Source of the DNA: Oncomelania hupensis
Lineage: Eukaryota; Mollusca; Gastropoda; Littorinimorpha; Pomatiopsidae
DNA length: 64,000 bases
Assembly: GCA_036898135.1 (NCBI GenBank)
Contig: CM072514.1
Location: 15,015,464 to 15,079,463, forward strand
Direction of reading: 5' to 3'
Shown: piece by piece, positions 52,979 to 64,000 of the stretch
How positions within the stretch are numbered: position 1 is the first letter of the stretch
How the letters are laid out: each line of letters starts with the position of its first letter
Made by a program: the position numbers and the translations under genes
The notes under the pieces: generated by a model
The model's input: only the letters and a program-made list of their open reading frames with translations
What the model was told of the DNA's origin: nothing
Databases searched by the model: none

Positions 52979-54189
52979 ATATAGAGTGCGCCTCAGTAGC
53001 AACACGGACTAACAAGCAGACCGTCAAACAGACAGACATATGCATATATATCGAAGAAGGACTGGTTCAGACCAGCAGGACACCCACATCATGGAACACT
53101 GACGCACTCACACACAAACACACACAGCACACACATACACGCACGCAAAAAGCAAACTCTTATGTAAACTGCCCATAAATGTTAAGGTCTTTATTTTTCG
53201 TTTGGAAAATTGTGTCAGTGATTCACTGTGGGTACATAAACACTCCTTAATTAATGAACCCATCCGCTAATAAATACATATGAATTTTAGACACTCTCTT
53301 AATGACAGCAGTTAACCTACTTTACAAAGACAGAAATGTAGCCTGACGGGATATCTTCTCCCGCGGCGGTCAAATGCAAATTTGTGTTTTCACTGCATGA
53401 ACTTTAACTCTCTGGAGACGTGAAATGAAAAGCAAAACTCGGTCCCTCCCGCTCCAGCCAGCACTTAACAAAACATTCATCATGGAGGAAGGCCCAAGTT
53501 TTTCTTATAAAGTGGAGGGGAGTGGGGTGGAAACCGAGGTGAAAAAGAAAAACAAAAGTTTACTCAAATCCAAATGTACAGACAAAAGTGAAGAAGGACA
53601 AGAAGGAAAAGAAGGAAAAGAAAGAAAAATAGAATTTTAGGAATAGTGAGTGTAAAAGGGAGAGACGGAGGGGAAAGATGAAGAGGGGTGAGCATGAGGT
53701 GGGGGGGGGGGGGCGAGATAAGGGAGGCAAAGCAAACATGATTTTTAACATTCGGCGAGTTGTTTTCATACGAAGAAGCACAAACACTATTAGGACGAAA
53801 TGCGGAGGAAGTTGTCAGTGGACAAGATATCAAAACTTGGCCAAAGCACTTGGTCCCTTATTGCAAGTGGATCACAACACATTTGATATGAATGATGGTA
53901 TAGCGGTGTCTACAGGCAGAACATACAGGAATTGGAGAGAAAGAGAGAGAGGGAGAGAGAGAGAGAAGAGAGAGAGATGATCAATATACCTATACAAATA
54001 ATCCAATACAGAAAACAAGACCTATTATCAGCGAATGTAGGGGAGTGGGATGAGAGAAGGGGAGGGGGAAGGGGGTGTCGGGTGTTGCAATCACAATTGT
54101 GCAAAGTGTAGTACAGTAGTACAAAAATACAGTTATTTTGTTTTGGGACACGTTACACTTCCTTCAACACACTGCCAACTGAGCTATGT
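52979..54189. other. No gene seen; GA-rich and G tract
   Basis: AC-rich at 53110-53150, GGAAGG-rich at 53590-53720 with a G tract, GA tract at 53935-53978. The frames are Lys/Glu-rich composition artefacts. Confidence 0.5.
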
Positions 54190-54191
54190 TA

Positions 54192-54536
54192 AACTCAACC
54201 GCTAAACAAAGCACGGAGATGATCCATCTCTGTAGCCAGTCTCCACGCCAGGACGAGGATTCTGTTGCACAGATGTGCAACTTGGATTTGATGATTCGAC
54301 CAAAACGCACGCACATGCACAAAACATTTGCGCCATGGACCACTCAGCCTCTTCTCCAGCAATGTCAAAGCGTCCAACAGACATTGGAGAAGTCCAACTT
54401 TGCTAATGGCTTTCCGTGTCAGGGCATCAAACGTCGGTTGCACAATCGTTGCAAGTCCATCTTTTGTTTTCCCTGCATGCAATGCAAACACATAATCCAG
54501 TGCAAGATTAGACAACAGAGGTTGGCTTTCGTGTTA
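54192..54536 (-). CDS. Unidentified open frame, possible exon
   Basis: The minus strand is open for about 113 codons: NLALDYVFALHAGKTKDGLA, VQPTFDALTRKAISKVGLLQ, CLLDALTLLEKRLSGPWRKC, HQIQVAHLCNRILVLAWRLA. It is amphipathic, helix-like and of mixed composition, unlike the repeat frames. It begins directly after a TAA, ends in TGA, and no clear splice sites were seen. The plus strand is also open here, which lowers confidence. No family recognised. Confidence 0.3.
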
Positions 54537-54545
54537 GCAACGTTG

Positions 54546-54710
54546 TGATTGAGACAATGGCACGCGCATTTTTATACCCCTATAAGACGCATTAATGGAT
54601 TAATCCCTAAAGATGCATTATAACTATAATAAAAACGCATTATTATAACCTCATAAGAAATTATAAAGACATACTTCTATAGATGCATTTTCTTGAATCC
54701 TAAAAAAAAA
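54546..54710. repeat. Degenerate aagacgcatta repeats
   Basis: Short units built on gatgcatt or gacgcatt and rich in TAT; they continue after the SINE at 55004-55060. Confidence 0.6.
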
Positions 54711-55003
54711 GTAAAGGTAAAGGTAGTCCCATAGCCTTGTGGCCGTAGGGGAGCGTGATGTTGGAGATCACACTTATCTTGGGCCAGCGTAATGAGGGTG
54801 ATGCCCATCTCTCTCCCTCGCTGCTTTACCTTCCCCACCCTTAAGAGAGTAGGTACTCAGTCACAGTTGAGTCAACTGGGGGCGTTGTTATTTATCGCTT
54901 CACGTTTTGCGGTCACCCATCCAAATGCTAACCACACTGGACGGTGCTTAACTTGCGACACAGTAGCGAGTGCTCCAACCACTGCGCTATCCGACACCCC
55001 TTC
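54711..55003 (-). repeat. SINE with tRNA A box and 5S rRNA-like segment, reverse copy
   Basis: Reverse complement of 30122-30419. The flanks ttcttgaatcctaa and ttctttaatcttaa match at 12 of 14 positions, probably an aged target duplication. Confidence 0.92.
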
Positions 55004-55087
55004 TTTAATCTTAAGGACGCATTTTTATGACCCCTTCGAACCCATGCATTATCATAAATCACTTCAAACCACTTTGTGCATTCGTAA

Positions 55088-55088
<1 letters not shown>

Positions 55089-55148
<60 letters not shown>

Positions 55149-55175
55149 GAAGAAGAAGAAGAAGAAGAAGAAGAA
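55089..55175. repeat. AAT then GAA microsatellite
   Basis: About 20 AAT then 9 GAA triplets. Confidence 0.95.
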
Positions 55176-55446
55176 TTTCCTTTGCCTGTTCCTATATGAT
55201 GTATACAATGTCCTTACCGAGAAAGCAAATACAAACTGGGGGCGCCCACATCACCTGTTGGCTTTTGCTACTAAACATATGTTCCTGAGCAGGAGGAATG
55301 TGAATCGACCGTGTTCAGCGCTACTGACATTAACCAGAGTTCTACAAAACCCTTCCTATAGACTGTTTTCTGATGCATTACAAATAAAAGGCCCCAGGTT
55401 TGTTTACGTTGGCGAAAAAGTGTTTTCCCTAAAATTCGCCCTGTTA
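55176..55446. other. No gene seen
   Basis: A segment near 55360-55440 leads into the 33-bp repeat. Confidence 0.4.
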
Positions 55447-55608
55447 TTACATGACACAATGACAAAGTGGGTTTTGTTATGACATGACACAATGACAAAG
55501 TGGGTTTTGTTATGACATGACACAATGACAAAGTGGGTTTTGTTATGACATGACACAATGACAAAGTGGGTTTTGTTATGGCATGACACAATGACAAAGT
55601 GGGTTTTC
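55447..55608. repeat. 33-bp tandem repeat, five units
   Basis: Units hold gacaaagtgggttttgttat then gacatgacacaa and are nearly identical, suggesting recent expansion. Confidence 0.95.
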
Positions 55609-56189
55609 CTTGATCAAACCAACCGCTACAGTTGGAATTTTCCATTTCTAATCTCACAGGGAGTGGTTTCCCTTGCTTTAACGGTATATAGCCGTGCGAC
55701 CTTTGACCCTGTTTCTGGGTGAACCACGAGGCATGAAGAATGCGTCGCCTGCTGTCTTTGGGTATGGCAGGGGCTATTTTATCAACCTAAAACCAAATAC
55801 TTTACTAGCAATTTTTTAAATGGGATCTGTCTCTTACCGGCTTAGGTAGCGGCTATTTTTAGCTCCACAATGTTGACTGGCTTGCCAAAGGCTACGCTAT
55901 TAACAGGCACACAAATTACGGAATTTATTCATAAAAAATATATGTGTTCTTTCTAAAGAGTTTTATTATTTGTTGTTGTTGTTGTTGTTGTTGTAAGCTC
56001 ATTTTTCCAGTGGTGCGACACTCACTGTGAATGTTAACAAGCTGTGTACAGAGGCCGTGTTCAACGTGGGCCCCTTTAAATTGTTCTAGTGTTCAACGTG
56101 GACCCCTTTAAATTGTTATAACATTACATGATTATTGCTTTAGGTCCAGCGGACTCTTCCGAGCCAAATCAGGACCAATTAAATTGTTA
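55609..56189. other. No gene seen; NR fragment at 56139-56180
   Basis: A reverse fragment of family NR (ttgctttaggtccagcgg to gccaaatcagga) is embedded. A GTT run lies near 55970. Confidence 0.6.
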
Positions 56190-56395
56190 TAGCGCTAACA
56201 TCAATAACTAGGAACAATATATCAACCATGTTTGCTTAGCATCATACTGTTAACATCAATAACTAGGAACAATATATCAACCATGTTTGCTTAGCATCAT
56301 ACTGTTAACATCATTAACTAGGAACAATATAGCAACCATGTTTGCTTAGCATCACACTGTTAACATCATAAACTAGGAACAAATAGACTCTTTCT
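56190..56395. repeat. 55-bp tandem repeat, about 3.7 units
   Basis: Units contain aactaggaacaatatatcaa and catgtttgcttagcatca. Confidence 0.92.
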
Positions 56396-57254
56396 GTTAA
56401 CTTTATTAACTATGAACAATATATGAATCAGTTTTGCATATTATTAGATTAAATCCAACTAGACACTTTCCCTTAACGTCACTAACAAAGCGATGTTTCC
56501 AAGTAACCTTTTTTTTTCTGTATGTTTCACCACTATGACAGAATATATAGCATTCCAATGTAATAATAGTAGCAAATCTGAATGCAAAGAGACTGTGGCC
56601 GCTGCAGTAATTAAGAAGGAAGGCTCTAATCTGCTTCAGTGAGTGCTAGTCAAATGAATAAATAGGTGAAATGTCCGCAGCCTCACCCCTGCCCCATTCA
56701 TAACTCAAGTTAATTGCGCGATAAAACAACATATTACTGACGATCGCATTCAGCTGCCTCGGGTTTGCACGTGCGGGACGGGCCGGGCCGGCAGTTCATG
56801 ATGAACGTGTGTGTAGCACGTAAGCATAGACCAAAGGCACAGTCTTATATAGACGATAAACTATAGATACAGAAATATATTGAAATACAGATTTAACAAG
56901 TTCAAAGAACTACTAAAGGCGCTTGTGGAAGTCAGGATAGAATCCAAGGCTGCCTAAAACTAATACTTGCGAGAAGTCTAATCTCTGCAATAATCCTTTT
57001 TTAAACGCACACTTACTGATTTCTCAAAACAACTGAAAGTGCTGGTTAAAATCAGAACAGATTACAAAATACCCCACGTACGCAATCGCTGCAAGCTTTT
57101 CCACATATAAAACCATGAACTGATCAGCTATTTGTAGGATGTATGCCTGTCACCCTCACACTAACAGGAATTATTATTGAAATCTTTTAAGCCTTTTGAG
57201 ACAACTTGCAAGAAAATCTTCCTTGTCTTCTCATTATAGAAATTCGACATCTAT
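56396..57254. other. No gene seen
   Basis: No recognised repeat or frame. Confidence 0.4.
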
Positions 57255-57335
57255 TCAACCACACCACCACCACATACCACCACCACCACCACCACCACCA
57301 CCACAACAACAACAACAACAACAACAACCACAATA
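57255..57335. repeat. CAC and CAA microsatellite
   Basis: CAC triplets followed by CAA triplets. Confidence 0.92.
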
Positions 57336-57780
57336 AAGTGTCCTGCTATTTTCCGGAATTGAACCGGAATTCATGAACGAAAGAGGCACGTTACACTTAC
57401 CTTAGAGCCATCTCAGCATCTGACCAGCTTTGGAGTCAAACCTGTAACCTTAGTTTCTGCATTCCGACCCTGCAGTCTCCCGTCTTGCTGGCCGTGAATA
57501 CAAACAAATCTTCATTAGTATCATATTTTACCCACATTTATAGCGGGATTTTCAGAAATTTAACGGAGAGCTGTTTTATAATGCAAAATCGTTCTCATCC
57601 TCATATCGTCGACACTGTCATCAATCACGTTTTCACCCAATAGTTTTGGTCGTCGACATCACCATCAGATTTTTTTTTTTTTAAAATTATCGTTCGTACC
57701 TTACCAATATTATCATCATTGTCGTTGTCGCGTAATTGTGGATGACCTTCTCATCATCATATTTGTCATCGGGATTATAT

Positions 57781-57781
<1 letters not shown>
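57336..57781. other. No gene seen
   Basis: A degenerate sequence near 57370-57490 may be an old SINE. Nothing firm. Confidence 0.35.
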
Positions 57782-57875
<94 letters not shown>

Positions 57876-57922
57876 AAAAAGAAGATGTCAATGAAGGTGA
57901 AGAAGAAGAAGAAGAAGAAGAA
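57782..57922. repeat. GA and GAA microsatellites
   Basis: GA run to 57872, then GAA triplets at 57899-57922. Confidence 0.95.
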
Positions 57923-57924
57923 GG

Positions 57925-58300
57925 GGATGACTGCAAAGTGTACATTGGTAAACTCAATTAAAACAAAATATTGTAAAAATGTTAACTGCATATGTAATGA
58001 AAGTGTATCTTTGAAGCATGTATTACTTGAATGTAGCTATATTCGTCTTTTTCTGCCCACGGATTTACAAACTATGAGTTCTATTGATAATATCAGTTTT
58101 GATGTGAGCGTTAGGTTGGCCAAAGCTTTAATTGATTCTCCAGTGGCTGGGTTCATTTGATTATTTAAGTTAATGTGGTGTGTGAGTGCGCATGTATGCG
58201 TGCATGTGTGAATGCGTGTGTGAATATGAATGTGCGTCTTATCATTTTGGTGAAGAAGACGTTAATAAAACAACCAACCAACCAACCAACATTGGTACAT
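57925..58300 (+). pseudogene. LINE RT C-terminal end with 3' tail, copy 2
   Basis: Reads INSIKTKYC-like VNSIKTKYCKNVNCICNESV, SLKHVLLECSYIRLF, NISFDVSVRLAKALIDSP and a stop at about 58158. C.C....H.L.EC is the Cys/His motif that closes many LINE polymerases. The 3' region has tatcattttggtgaagaaga and a (CAAC)n tail at 58270-58290. Confidence 0.85.
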
Positions 58301-58487
58301 TCAATACATCCTTTGTTGGATCTGATTACACTCAACAACCCACACATTGCTATCATCAGCAGTGTACTTTGGAGCGCTGATTAAGCAACAATCAATGAAA
58401 TCTCGACACCCGATAATTATCTTGCGTCTGGCCTGAAGTATATTTGGAATGGACACCTCGAGAACGGGTTCGTGTCATATCAAATGC
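58301..58487. other. No gene seen
   Basis: Short unique segment before the NR repeat. Confidence 0.4.
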
Positions 58488-59200
58488 ACCACCCCTTGGG
58501 GTCATGAGCAATCTTGCCACTGTAGATTGTTCTAACCTATAAAGGGTACAGTGAAAGCCCCAGTTGAAATCCTGTCTTGCCTTTGTAGGCATGACAAATT
58601 AACTGCGGCAACAGTTCCCCCCGTTGGAGTGCCGGGGGTTTCAGTATAAATAGTATCCCCACTTTCTGGAAATTTAGTGCTTTAAATTCCCACTGTCGCT
58701 GTCTTCCTCATTTGCTCTTTCCCATTCCCGATCTGTCCTACCACTCTGCTATACTATCTTCTTCTTCGCTAGATCAATGACCTACCTTTTTTCTTGAAAA
58801 CTCTTCCTGGACAAGACTCCTTGTTTGTGTATGAGGTCTGTTGGATCAGCTTGGGAATGTTGGACGCTTTCTGCCGGGTGGTCACTAGGGCTTCCTATGA
58901 ATGTACTATTTAGCACTATAGGCATTTTATATGTATGTTTTTTGTTGATGATTTATAATGATGTTTGTATTCTATTTTGTTTTTGTAATCGGGGAGTTCG
59001 CGTAGTTGAGGTCAACCCTCAGCCGTCCCTCGCGTGGGATGTCTTTATTGTAAAGTGACTGGCCGGTGGAGGGCATTCAATTTTCCCACTGGGGTTGTTT
59101 CAACAGATCTTTTATGCGGATCGGGGGTTGTCCGGTCCTGATTTGGCTCGGAAGAGTCCGCTGGACCTAAAGCAATAATAAATCAATCAATCAATCAATC
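58488..59200 (+). repeat. Family NR repeat, near full length
   Basis: Begins accccttggggtcatgagca and ends gaagagtccgctggacctaa then an (AATC)n tail. Together with 19786-20508 it defines a unit of about 700 bases. Confidence 0.93.
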
Positions 59201-59640
59201 AAATGCACCCACTCGTCACAATCTGTCGTAGAAGTATTTCTCAACATAATTTGGGTCAAGGTCCATGATTATCAATTACGAGTGCAATTATACGTTGGCA
59301 ACATTATTTGATAAGAGACTTTGGTACTATCACTAACGGTCACAATGAAAAACAAAGTTTGGCAATTCTACATTATTTCCTTAAGTATGTCTAAGAGGTG
59401 ATGTTCATGAAACTGAAAGTAGGCTGCAGTAAATAATGTTCCAACATTTTAACTTCACGTAAGAATGTCTCGTTGCTGCAATCAATTTTCACGCTAGAGA
59501 GGTTTATATGCAACATTGATATAGGTTACATGTGTCACAATCGTGGATTTTATTTTTTAACAGCGACGATATTTGAAGGATTTTCCTTTCGTGCCAGGGA
59601 CAGTGGAAGGGGACAGGGGCAGAGGCAGGCAAGGAAAGAA
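59201..59640. other. No gene seen
   Basis: Unremarkable left flank of the 30-bp satellite. Confidence 0.4.
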
Positions 59641-60820
59641 CTGGACAGATGATGCAACACATGGACCACGCTGGACAGATGATGCAACACATGGACCACG
59701 CTGGACAGATGATGCAACACATGGACCACGCTGGATAGATGATGCAACACATGGACCACGCTGGACAGATGATGCAACACATGGACCACGCTGGACAGAT
59801 GATGCAACACATGGACCACGCAGGGCAGATGATGCAACAAATGGACCACGCTGGACAGATGATGCAACACATGGACCACGCTGGACAGATGATGCAACAC
59901 ATGGACCACGCAGGGCAGATGATGCAACACATGGACCACGCTGGACAGATCATGCAACACATGGACCACGCTGGACAGATGATGCAACACATGGACCACG
60001 CTGGACAGATGATGCAACACATGGACCACGCTGGACAGATGATGCAACACATGGACCACGCTGGACAGATGATGCAACACATGGACCACGCTGGACAGAT
60101 GATGCAACACATGGACCACGCAGGGCAGATGATGCAACACATGGACCACGCTGGACAGATGATGCAACACATGGACCACGCTGGACAGATGATGCAACAC
60201 ATGGACCACGCTGGACAGATGATGCAACACATGGACCACGCTGGACAGATGATGCAACACATGGACCACGCTGGATAGATGATGCAACACATGGACCACG
60301 CTGGACAGATGATGCAACACATGGACCACGGTGGACAGATGATGCAACACATGGACCACGCTGGATAGATGATGCAACACATGGACCACGGTGGACAGAT
60401 GATGCAACACATGGACCACGGTGGACAGATGATGCAACACATGGACCACGCTGGACAGATGATGCAACACATGGACCACGGTGGACAGATGATGCAACAC
60501 ATGGACCACGGTGGACAGATGATGCAACACATGGACCACGCTGGATAGATTATGCAACACATGGACCACGCTGGACAGATGATGCAACACATGGACCACG
60601 CTGGACAGATGATGCAACACATGGACCACGGTGGACAGATGATGCAACACATGGACCACGCTGGATAGATGATGCAACACATGGACCACGCTGGACAGAT
60701 GATGCAACACATGGACCACGCTGGATAGATGATGCAACACATGGACCATGCTGGATAGATGATGCAACACATGGACCACGCTGGACAGATGATGCAACAC
60801 ATGGACCACGCTGGACACGT
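59641..60820. repeat. 30-bp satellite, about 39 units
   Basis: The unit holds gatgatgcaacacatggacc then acgctggaca. Variants are gctgga/cagggc/ggtgga and gacagat/gatagat. It is very regular, with no length change, and open on both strands (419 codons plus, 454 minus), as expected for a stop-free 30-base unit. Confidence 0.97.
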
Positions 60821-60903
60821 CACGCCTCCTGACAACAGCAACAGACACACTGAAGTGGCTAACAGCATCCCTCGTGTCTCTCCAACAGACCGACAGACGG
60901 AGG

Positions 60904-60996
60904 GATAAGATAAGATAAGATAAGATAAGATAAGATAAGATAAGATAAGATAAGATAAGATAAGATAAGATAAGATAAGATAAGATAAGATAAGAT
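60904..60996. repeat. ATAAG pentanucleotide microsatellite, about 18 units
   Basis: Pure ATAAG units. Confidence 0.97.
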
Positions 60997-61316
60997 TTGA
61001 AGGACCTTTCGTTTTAACTCACACTTGTTTGTGAAAGAACGTCATGGCCAGCTGCATTTATTTTTGTGGAAACATTTGACGTGAGTGTGGAATTTCGTTT
61101 TTGGAAATACTGTTGCTGGCGACCGTAGTTTACAGATGGCGAAAATTGACGTTACGTGGGCTGTGCATGGTGGGAATGTGCAAGTCCTTGTAGACTTATT
61201 AAAGAGAGCTGTTATTAATAATGTGGTCGGGAACTGTTCGAGTTACGTACTTGCTTTGGTTTGTTGTGACGACAATGCTTTGACTTGTACGGTGTTACAG
61301 GCTGGTTTGGTTGTTG

Positions 61317-61389
<73 letters not shown>

Positions 61390-61505
61390 CATTATCGTGT
61401 GTTTGCATGTATGTTTCATGAATGTTACTGCCACATCGCAACATATTCCATGTGCATGTTTTATGTCAATTTGGCCAATAAACTTCGTTGAATCGTTGAA
61501 TTGTG

Positions 61506-61567
<62 letters not shown>

Positions 61568-61840
61568 GAAAGGCATTCATCGCGAATCATGCTAATGAAT
61601 CTAGAATAGTGGTTACTTTGGGAGATTTGCTTAGGAGAGCGATCTGCGGCCTAATATTCTTAAAATACAATTTTCTGGTTCACTGCTCTTGCCAATCATC
61701 CCCTTAGCCCTCCCTCCCTATCACCACTGAAAATCCCTTACGCCGCACCAAGTAATCCCTGCTTATTGCTGCACTCCGTTGATTATAATTGGCTCTGGCT
61801 CCATGGACAGGTAGGTGGGTGCTCTAAATCCAGGTGGCCT
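60997..61840. other. No gene seen; ATT microsatellites
   Basis: Pure ATT runs at 61318-61397 and 61507-61567. Frames spanning them are Ile or Tyr runs. Confidence 0.6.
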
Positions 61841-62080
61841 GGGCGCACAGTGGGTAGAGCGCTGATACTCCATGCCCAAGGTTGCGGGTTCTAATCCCGC
61901 CGGGAACCAAGTTATGTGACTTACGTACGACATTGTTCAGGTCATCGAGGGGTTTCTCCGGGTACTCTGGTTTCTTCTTTCACTTCAGTAATGGTATTGG
62001 GTGCAGTCAATGTAAACTAACAAAATGATATTTTGTTTTCCGTCTTTTGTTGTCAATCTCCGTGTCTCAGCCCTGTGTTC
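61841..62080 (+). repeat. tRNA-headed SINE carrying the family B core
   Basis: The head 61843-61912 has tgggcgcacagtgggtagag (A box) and gcgggttctaatcccgcc (B box and T-stem). The body has gaggggtttctccgggtact then ctggtttctt, and attgggtgcagtcaatgtaa, the same core as the headless family B copies at 850, 21690, 50735 and 52030. It shows what their missing 5' end probably looks like. Confidence 0.8.
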
Positions 62081-62600
62081 AGGGCCGGACCACTTACTCT
62101 TGGAGGGGGGGGGGGGGGGGGTTCCAAAATTTTTTTAAGGGGTTAGGGGTGACAAAAACGTGTCCGCTGTGATGATATTCTGGGGAAGATACGTTTATCT
62201 TACTAGGGGGTAAGACTTATTGATAGAGGGGCGATGCGCTACCACTATCGATCGTTCTTTTACCAGAAGTCCTAAAGTGGTGTGAGACAGATCACGGTAC
62301 TTTGGTCACATAAAATTTATATTTGTTCTCGGGAATTTTAGTATCATTTGGCTCAACTTGAGAACCGGTGATGACTAATCAAAAGACTAGATTATTATGT
62401 CTCAAGAGAAGAAAACTAATAACTACACAACAATACAAATAGAATGACACCAGTCGTATGTATGTAATTTCACTTTTTATATATTCAACACAAACTTTAA
62501 CATTTCTGCATTAATCGGTAAATTAATAAGTAATATAGTTCCATGTGCTGGGAAAATGTCTTAACAGGTTTCTCTCGTCATTTGCTACCTGCGGTTACGA
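62081..62600. other. No gene seen; G tract at 62104-62120
   Basis: The string cagggccggacc at 62083 could be a hAT-type end, but no partner was found. Confidence 0.35.
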
Positions 62601-63748
62601 TTTTCACTCTTCGTAAGTTTCAAAGGTTCTAGTTTCTCGAGGGTATGACTCAGTTGTTGTGGGGGACTTAGCTAAGGTAAGTCGGGTCGCTCTTGAAGCT
62701 GCGGGGTTTGGACGTGGTCAGGTAGAATCGTGGTAGTTCTCCTTGGTTCCACGGGAGCGACGGTCAGGCGTTCGTCTCCACAAACTTTGATGATCCCAGG
62801 CCCGACCTGTAAAAGTCGGAGCTCTGGCTACAGTATTCTCGTTAGCTATAAGGGTGCGGTCTCCTCTGCAAAGTGTCTATAGCATCAGACACCTGCAGGG
62901 TTCCCATATGCACAATTCAATTCGAATCTTAAGGCTAAGGTACATCAAACCACATGCATACTGTCTCAGAAACAATAATCTGTTTCTGCAACTATATATA
63001 TCAAGAACATATTATTTATACATGGCAATCAATATACAATAAACATACACATATCAAAACTATTAGTGTTATCTTACTTGTAGACTCTGGGACTCGTGAA
63101 ATCGTCTTTTACGTCTCTAGCACCCTCTTGATGAGATGGAGATAGACGAACACTGCAGTTTGTTCCCTTGGTCGACCCTCACAGCTTAAAAGTTCTTTTG
63201 CGACTGACTAGCTGATTTTTGGTCCCCAAGGGTATGCAAACGTCCCTAGGAGTCTTCTGACCAATCGTTTTATTTCTCGTTTTCGTTAATCTCGCCTCTA
63301 CAGAATTATGGTTCTAATTTGAATAGTTCCTCCCCTTCTCTCTTGTCACTGGGCACGCATAATTATCTTTCAAGTGGAGTATCAGGGATAGAGTGAAGAA
63401 CAGATTCAATAACGATAAGCGGTGTCTGCCCAATACGGGTGACATCATCTTGGTAACTTTTGGCTGGAGTGAGCTACTTAGTGTCTCATGGTGCAGTAAG
63501 TTATTTAATCGAAGACAACGCTATGGTTAGTTTTTGACTAAAGTATGCTATTTAACATTCTTGGTCGCCAAGTCTGTTGATGGTATCGGTAGCTATCGGC
63601 GGTGTGACTGTTTCAAGGAGGTTAATCTGCCATGTGTGTGCTGCTTGTTAGCTAACTGTTGTATTAATGTCCAGTTTCGTTTCGCTGGTATCTCTGTTTC
63701 GCTAAGCTAATTTCCTACATGTTTGTCGTCAATATTTATGCTGTTACA
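62600..63748 (-). repeat. 3' LTR of a third Ty3/gypsy element (left limit unknown)
   Basis: The plus strand ends ctgttaca at 63748, then taggccccccaaaaaac; on the minus strand this is a polypurine tract followed by TGTAACAG, a normal LTR start. The other LTR end was not found, so 62600 is arbitrary. No second LTR lies in the window. Confidence 0.5.
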
Positions 63749-63851
63749 TAGGCCCCCCAAAAAACTATTCTTACACGTGGGTAAGAATTGGTACTGAAAT
63801 GGTGGCGCAAATATGTACATGCATTATTTACATAGAGTACTGGGGAAGAGG

Positions 63852-64000
63852 TCACTGGGGTACAAAGCTGGGTGCATCCACCCGCAACTGTGAGGGGTTG
63901 GAAGCAAGGTTAGGTTTGTCTACAGTGGGCACGGGGTATCTGCTGAGGTAGTCAGCTCCGTGGTTACTCTTTCCGGGTATGTATTCTACATGAAATGAGT
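63852..64000 (-). CDS. RNase H C-terminal end of a third Ty3/gypsy element, partial
   Basis: The minus strand reads SFHVEYIPGKSNHGADYLSR then YPVPTVDKPNLAS and stops at TGA (63852-63854). IPGKSN..AD.LSR closes Ty3/gypsy RNase H domains; the Asp in AD is the usual late active-site residue. It continues beyond 64000. Because RNase H is last before the LTR, either the element has integrase upstream as in elements 1 and 2, or integrase has been lost. Confidence 0.85.
   Translation of the reverse strand, partial: SFHVEYIPGKSNHGADYLSRYPVPTVDKPNLASNPSQLRVDAPSFVPQ

Noticed and set aside
59504..60868. Frames of 419-454 codons resembling a repetitive structural protein
   Set aside because: A stop-free 30-bp unit opens frames on both strands; no signal peptide or unique ends support a gene.

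Overview
The window is eukaryotic, animal nuclear DNA of the repeat-rich kind seen in marine molluscs, most likely a gastropod. The basis is the mix of tRNA-headed SINEs, L2/CR1-like LINE remnants, Ty3/gypsy elements, many minisatellites and long GAT, AAT, GAA, CT and AC microsatellites. The organism call is an inference from repeat style; no host gene was recognised with confidence. Most long open frames here are minisatellites whose unit length is a multiple of three, not genes.

Layout. 1-9500: microsatellites, telomere-like CCCTAA arrays, a 25-bp and a 36-bp minisatellite, an L2-like LINE remnant split by a SINE, and a SINE with a 5S rRNA-like head. 9508-13222: a 27-bp satellite of about 138 units with higher-order structure. 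13269-26760: LINE fragments (two with internal inversions), SINEs, two members of an apparently undescribed terminal-inverted-repeat family (15084-15950 and 23297-23699), the first holding a 253-bp palindrome. 26770-27346: a solo LTR. 31850-41455: a 26-bp satellite split by a complete LTR retrotransposon (32627-40287). 42354-43854: a hAT-like non-autonomous transposon holding a retroposed repeat. 44186-49801: a second complete LTR retrotransposon. 49802-61000: SINEs, LINE ends, two unidentified open frames and a 30-bp satellite. 61840-64000: a SINE and the 3' end of a third LTR retrotransposon running off the right edge.

The main discovery is the pair of LTR retrotransposons. Each has target-site duplications, nearly identical LTRs and one long frame reading Gag, protease, integrase, then reverse transcriptase remnants. 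Integrase therefore lies before reverse transcriptase, as in Ty1/copia, although the protein motifs are Ty3/gypsy. That order is known from the Gmr1 group. Both copies have lost most of reverse transcriptase and RNase H through different deletions, yet keep Gag, protease and integrase open and have nearly identical LTRs. This suggests recent movement with reverse transcriptase supplied in trans.

Limits: all boundaries come from reading by eye; nothing was searched against a database, and repeat identities are estimates unless a count is given.
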